From positions 1 to 7,711 of the forward strand of contig NZ_CAMLGS010000059.1 in assembly GCF_946479685.1 (NCBI RefSeq): a DNA stretch of 7,711 bases, given 5' to 3'. Below are positions 6,129-7,711 of this stretch, piece by piece (the stretch's first letter is position 1; every line of letters starts with the position of its first letter). The notes below the pieces were generated by a model. It was not told where the DNA came from, ran no database searches, and saw only the letters and a program-made list of their open reading frames with translations. The DNA is from an uncultured Methylotenera sp. Its GTDB lineage: Bacteria; Pseudomonadota; Gammaproteobacteria; Burkholderiales; Methylophilaceae. The position numbers and the translations under genes are program-made.

Positions 6129-6161
6129 TATTTTCATGCTGCATGGTGCAAGGTCTATACA

Positions 6162-6174
6162 AAACAATAAGTTA
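6162..6174 (+). promoter_or_regulatory. Possible IHF site between enhancer and promoter
   Basis: AAACAA-N4-TTA differs at one base from the IHF consensus WATCAA-N4-TTR and lies between the NtrC sites and the sigma-54 promoter, where IHF bending often helps. It is close to the -24 element, and such matches are common in AT-rich DNA, so this is weak. Confidence 0.22.
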
Positions 6175-6179
6175 TGTTT

Positions 6180-6194
6180 TGGCGTGATATTTGC
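6180..6194 (+). promoter_or_regulatory. Sigma-54 (RpoN) -24/-12 promoter of the ammonium transporter
   Basis: TGGCGT-N5-TTGC keeps the invariant GG (6181-6182) and GC (6193-6194) and the exact spacing of the TGGCAC-N5-TTGC consensus; only the A and C after TGGC are replaced by G and T. Transcription should start near 6205, leaving a leader of about 28 nt. With the two NtrC sites upstream, this predicts NtrC-dependent expression under nitrogen limitation. Confidence 0.8.
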
Positions 6195-6221
6195 TTATTT
6201 TGCGGGGCTTAAAATGTTTAT

Positions 6222-6226
6222 AGGTG
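6222..6226 (+). promoter_or_regulatory. Ribosome-binding site that fixes the ammonium transporter start
   Basis: AGGTG at 6222-6226 is 6 nt before the ATG at 6233. An in-frame GTG at 6224 lies inside this site and cannot be served by it, so the ATG is the better start. Confidence 0.7.
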
Positions 6227-6232
6227 ATTGAA

Positions 6233-7423
6233 ATGGAAGCGTTAGTCTCAGCAAATGATGTTTTATTTGTATTGCTTGGCGCCATTATGGTGCTTGCAAT
6301 GCACGCAGGTTTTGCCTTTTTAGAGGTGGGCACAGTCAGACATAAAAATCAGGTTAATGCACTGGTTAAGATCATGGTCGACTTTTCAGTATCCACCATT
6401 GCATATTTTTTTATTGGTTACAGCATTGCCTACGGCATAGATTTTTTTAGCGGTGCAGAAGTGCTGGCGGCTAAAAATGGTTTTGGCTTAGTCAAATTTT
6501 TCTTTTTACTAACATTTGCCGCAGCGATTCCTGCGATTATTTCTGGCGGGATTGCGGAGCGTGCAAAGTTTAACCCGCAGATCTTTGCGACCTTTACATT
6601 GGTTGGTTTTGTTTACCCATTTTTTGAAGGTATCGCATGGAACAATCACTACGGGTTGCAAGAGTGGCTCAAGGCAGCAACAGGGGCATCGTTCCATGAT
6701 TTTGCCGGTTCAGTAGTGGTGCATGCAATGGGTGGCTGGATTGCACTCGCTGCAGTAATCTTACTGGGTGCACGTAATGGCCGTTATAGTAAAGATGGTC
6801 GTTTGCATGCGTATCCACCGTCAAATATTCCGTTTTTGGCATTAGGGGCATGGATACTGACGGTTGGCTGGTTTGGCTTTAACGTAATGTCAGCACAAGC
6901 AGTGCAAGGTATCAGTGGCCTAGTTGCCGTGAACTCATTAATGGCGATGGTGGGTGGTACGTTAGCGGCTTTGGTGATGGGTAAAAATGACCCGGGTTTT
7001 GTACACAATGGCCCATTAGCTGGTTTGGTGGCAGTGTGTGCAGGCTCTGATGTGATGCATCCGCTAGGTGCGTTAGCAACAGGTGCAATTGCCGGCGTGT
7101 TGTTTGTACTAACGTTTACGTTAACGCAGCAGCGCTGGAAAATCGACGACGTGCTAGGTGTTTGGCCATTACATGGTTTATGCGGCGCTTGGGGCGGTAT
7201 TGCTGCTGGTATTTTTGGACTTAAGGCATTGGGCGGTATGGGTGGTGTGAGCTTTGCATCACAGTTGCTTGGTACTACGCTGGGTGTTAGCGTTGCGCTG
7301 GTGGGTGGTTTTGTTGTGTATGGTACATTGAAGCGCCTAGTTGGTATTAGGCTAACTGCCGAAGAAGAATATGACGGCGCAGATTTGACGATTCATAAAA
7401 TCCCGTCTACAACTAATGATTAA
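6233..7423 (+). CDS. amtB: Ammonium transporter, Amt family
   Basis: This 396-residue inner-membrane protein has about 11 hydrophobic spans, as in trimeric Amt channels that take up ammonium for assimilation. The pore residues known from E. coli AmtB can be placed: the twin histidines are His164 (in DFAGSVVVHAMGG, 156-168) and His314 (in WPLHGLCGAWGG, 311-322), the aspartate is Asp156, the phenylalanine gate is Phe95 and Phe216, and Ser220 lines the outer site. The C-terminal cytoplasmic tail, ending RLTAEEEYDGADLTIHKI and six more residues, keeps the conserved RLTxEEExxGxD region through which PII/GlnK proteins regulate Amt channels. Unlike E. coli AmtB there is no cleaved signal peptide: the first hydrophobic span (about 8-30) is TM1 itself. 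No glnK lies next to it; both flanks are intergenic. The start and the NtrC/sigma-54 control are described separately. Confidence 0.95.
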   Translation: MEALVSANDVLFVLLGAIMVLAMHAGFAFLEVGTVRHKNQVNALVKIMVDFSVSTIAYFFIGYSIAYGIDFFSGAEVLAAKNGFGLVKFFFLLTFAAAIPAIISGGIAERAKFNPQIFATFTLVGFVYPFFEGIAWNNHYGLQEWLKAATGASFHDFAGSVVVHAMGGWIALAAVILLGARNGRYSKDGRLHAYPPSNIPFLALGAWILTVGWFGFNVMSAQAVQGISGLVAVNSLMAMVGGTLAALVMGKNDPGFVHNGPLAGLVAVCAGSDVMHPLGALATGAIAGVLFVLTFTLTQQRWKIDDVLGVWPLHGLCGAWGGIAAGIFGLKALGGMGGVSFASQLLGTTLGVSVALVGGFVVYGTLKRLVGIRLTAEEEYDGADLTIHKIPSTTND

Positions 7424-7453
7424 GCATAGTTAATGATTGTTGATGATAGAAAT

Positions 7454-7488
7454 TAATAAAGTCTGTCGGACGGTAATAAAGTCTGTCG
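7454..7488. repeat. Perfect 15-bp direct repeat between the amt stop and its terminator
   Basis: TAATAAAGTCTGTCG occurs at 7454-7468 and again at 7474-7488, with 5 bp (GACGG) between, so the period is 20 bp, about two helical turns. It lies 30 bp after the transporter stop and 12 bp before the terminator. It could be a local duplication or a paired protein site; nothing else indicates its role. Confidence 0.8.
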
Positions 7489-7500
7489 AAAGTTGAAACT

Positions 7501-7529
7501 AAAAAGGCTCTTAACTAAGAGCCTTTTTT
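7501..7529 (+). terminator. Intrinsic (Rho-independent) terminator of the ammonium transporter gene
   Basis: The stem GGCTCTT (7506-7512) pairs with AAGAGCC (7517-7523) around the loop AACT, and is followed by six T residues (7524-7529). Five A residues precede the stem, so the A-run and T-run can extend the hairpin and the element could also work on the minus strand. It lies 77 nt after the amt stop. Confidence 0.9.
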
Positions 7530-7711
7530 GATACTACTAAGAAAATTTTGTCGCAATCCTATTAATAGATATTGGTTATTTTTTGAATATCAGCATATTT
7601 AAATTATATGCAAACATAAATTTTAAGAGCAAGAATTAAAGAACTAATGTCTCGATTCGGCATTAACCAGCCACTCAATATTGAAACAAATCTTTAATCT
7701 TTGAATTTTAT

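Larger units (their letters stand above)
7424..7711. other. AT-rich, gene-poor tail after the ammonium transporter
   Basis: These 288 bp hold a direct repeat (7454-7488) and the transporter terminator (7501-7529), then about 180 bp of markedly AT-rich DNA with no supported gene. Two weak items were seen there: an inverted repeat GCATAT (7593-7598), 7 bp, ATATGC (7606-7611), and a minus-strand frame open from the window edge to a TAG at 7646-7644, which would encode about 21 C-terminal residues ending WLVNAESRH. That is too short to call a gene. Confidence 0.6.

Noticed and set aside
6139..6150. A third full NtrC site at the downstream GGTGCA
   Set aside because: At the required 7-bp spacing the opposite half reads CATG rather than GCAC, so only a half site is present.
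6224..6232. GTG start for the ammonium transporter
   Set aside because: The GTG is part of the AGGTG ribosome-binding site that serves the ATG at 6233.
7647..7697. Short frame on the plus strand (MSRFGINQPL...) near the window end
   Set aside because: Only 16 codons, no ribosome-binding site, no recognisable content.

Overview
The window looks like ordinary chromosomal DNA of a betaproteobacterium, most plausibly a methylotroph of the Methylophilaceae (Methylotenera-like). The reasons are the Hsp33, GluQ-RS, DUF3301 and PilU family variants, moderate GC by eye, and the absence of phage or transposon genes. The taxon is inference from protein style, not from a search. No rRNA, tRNA, CRISPR array, insertion sequence or origin was seen.

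Layout. Positions 1-82 carry the first 27 codons of an aquaporin Z-type water channel on the minus strand, cut by the window edge. It is divergent from a SpoU/TrmH-family RNA 2'-O-methyltransferase (223-1011, plus), which is followed by a PilA-like type IV pilin (1093-1632, plus). A convergent intergenic region with hairpins and a three-copy 10-bp repeat separates the pilin from a minus-strand block. In transcription order that block is pilU (5210-4041), a DUF3301 membrane-anchored protein (4024-3713), gluQ (3701-2808) and hslO (2713-1802). The first three are packed with 16 and 11 nt gaps and look like one operon; hslO follows after 94 nt and may have its own promoter. Divergent from pilU is an unrecognised 224-residue protein (5378-6052, plus) that appears to consist of two copies of one helical unit. 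Last comes an Amt-family ammonium transporter (6233-7423, plus) with a strong intrinsic terminator, then an AT-rich gene-poor tail.

How the parts fit together. Two genes belong to type IV pili: a pilin subunit and the accessory retraction ATPase PilU, here without an adjacent pilT. The minus-strand operon mixes motility (pilU) with translation quality (gluQ modifies queuosine in tRNA-Asp), and hslO adds redox-stress protection. The best regulatory signal is upstream of the ammonium transporter: two near-identical NtrC-type sites exactly 30 bp apart, then a sigma-54 -24/-12 promoter with the consensus spacing. This predicts nitrogen-starvation control. The main unexplained items are the internally duplicated protein, the short repeats at both convergent/terminal regions, and the AT-rich end. 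I do not see a convincing new multi-gene defence or mobile system.
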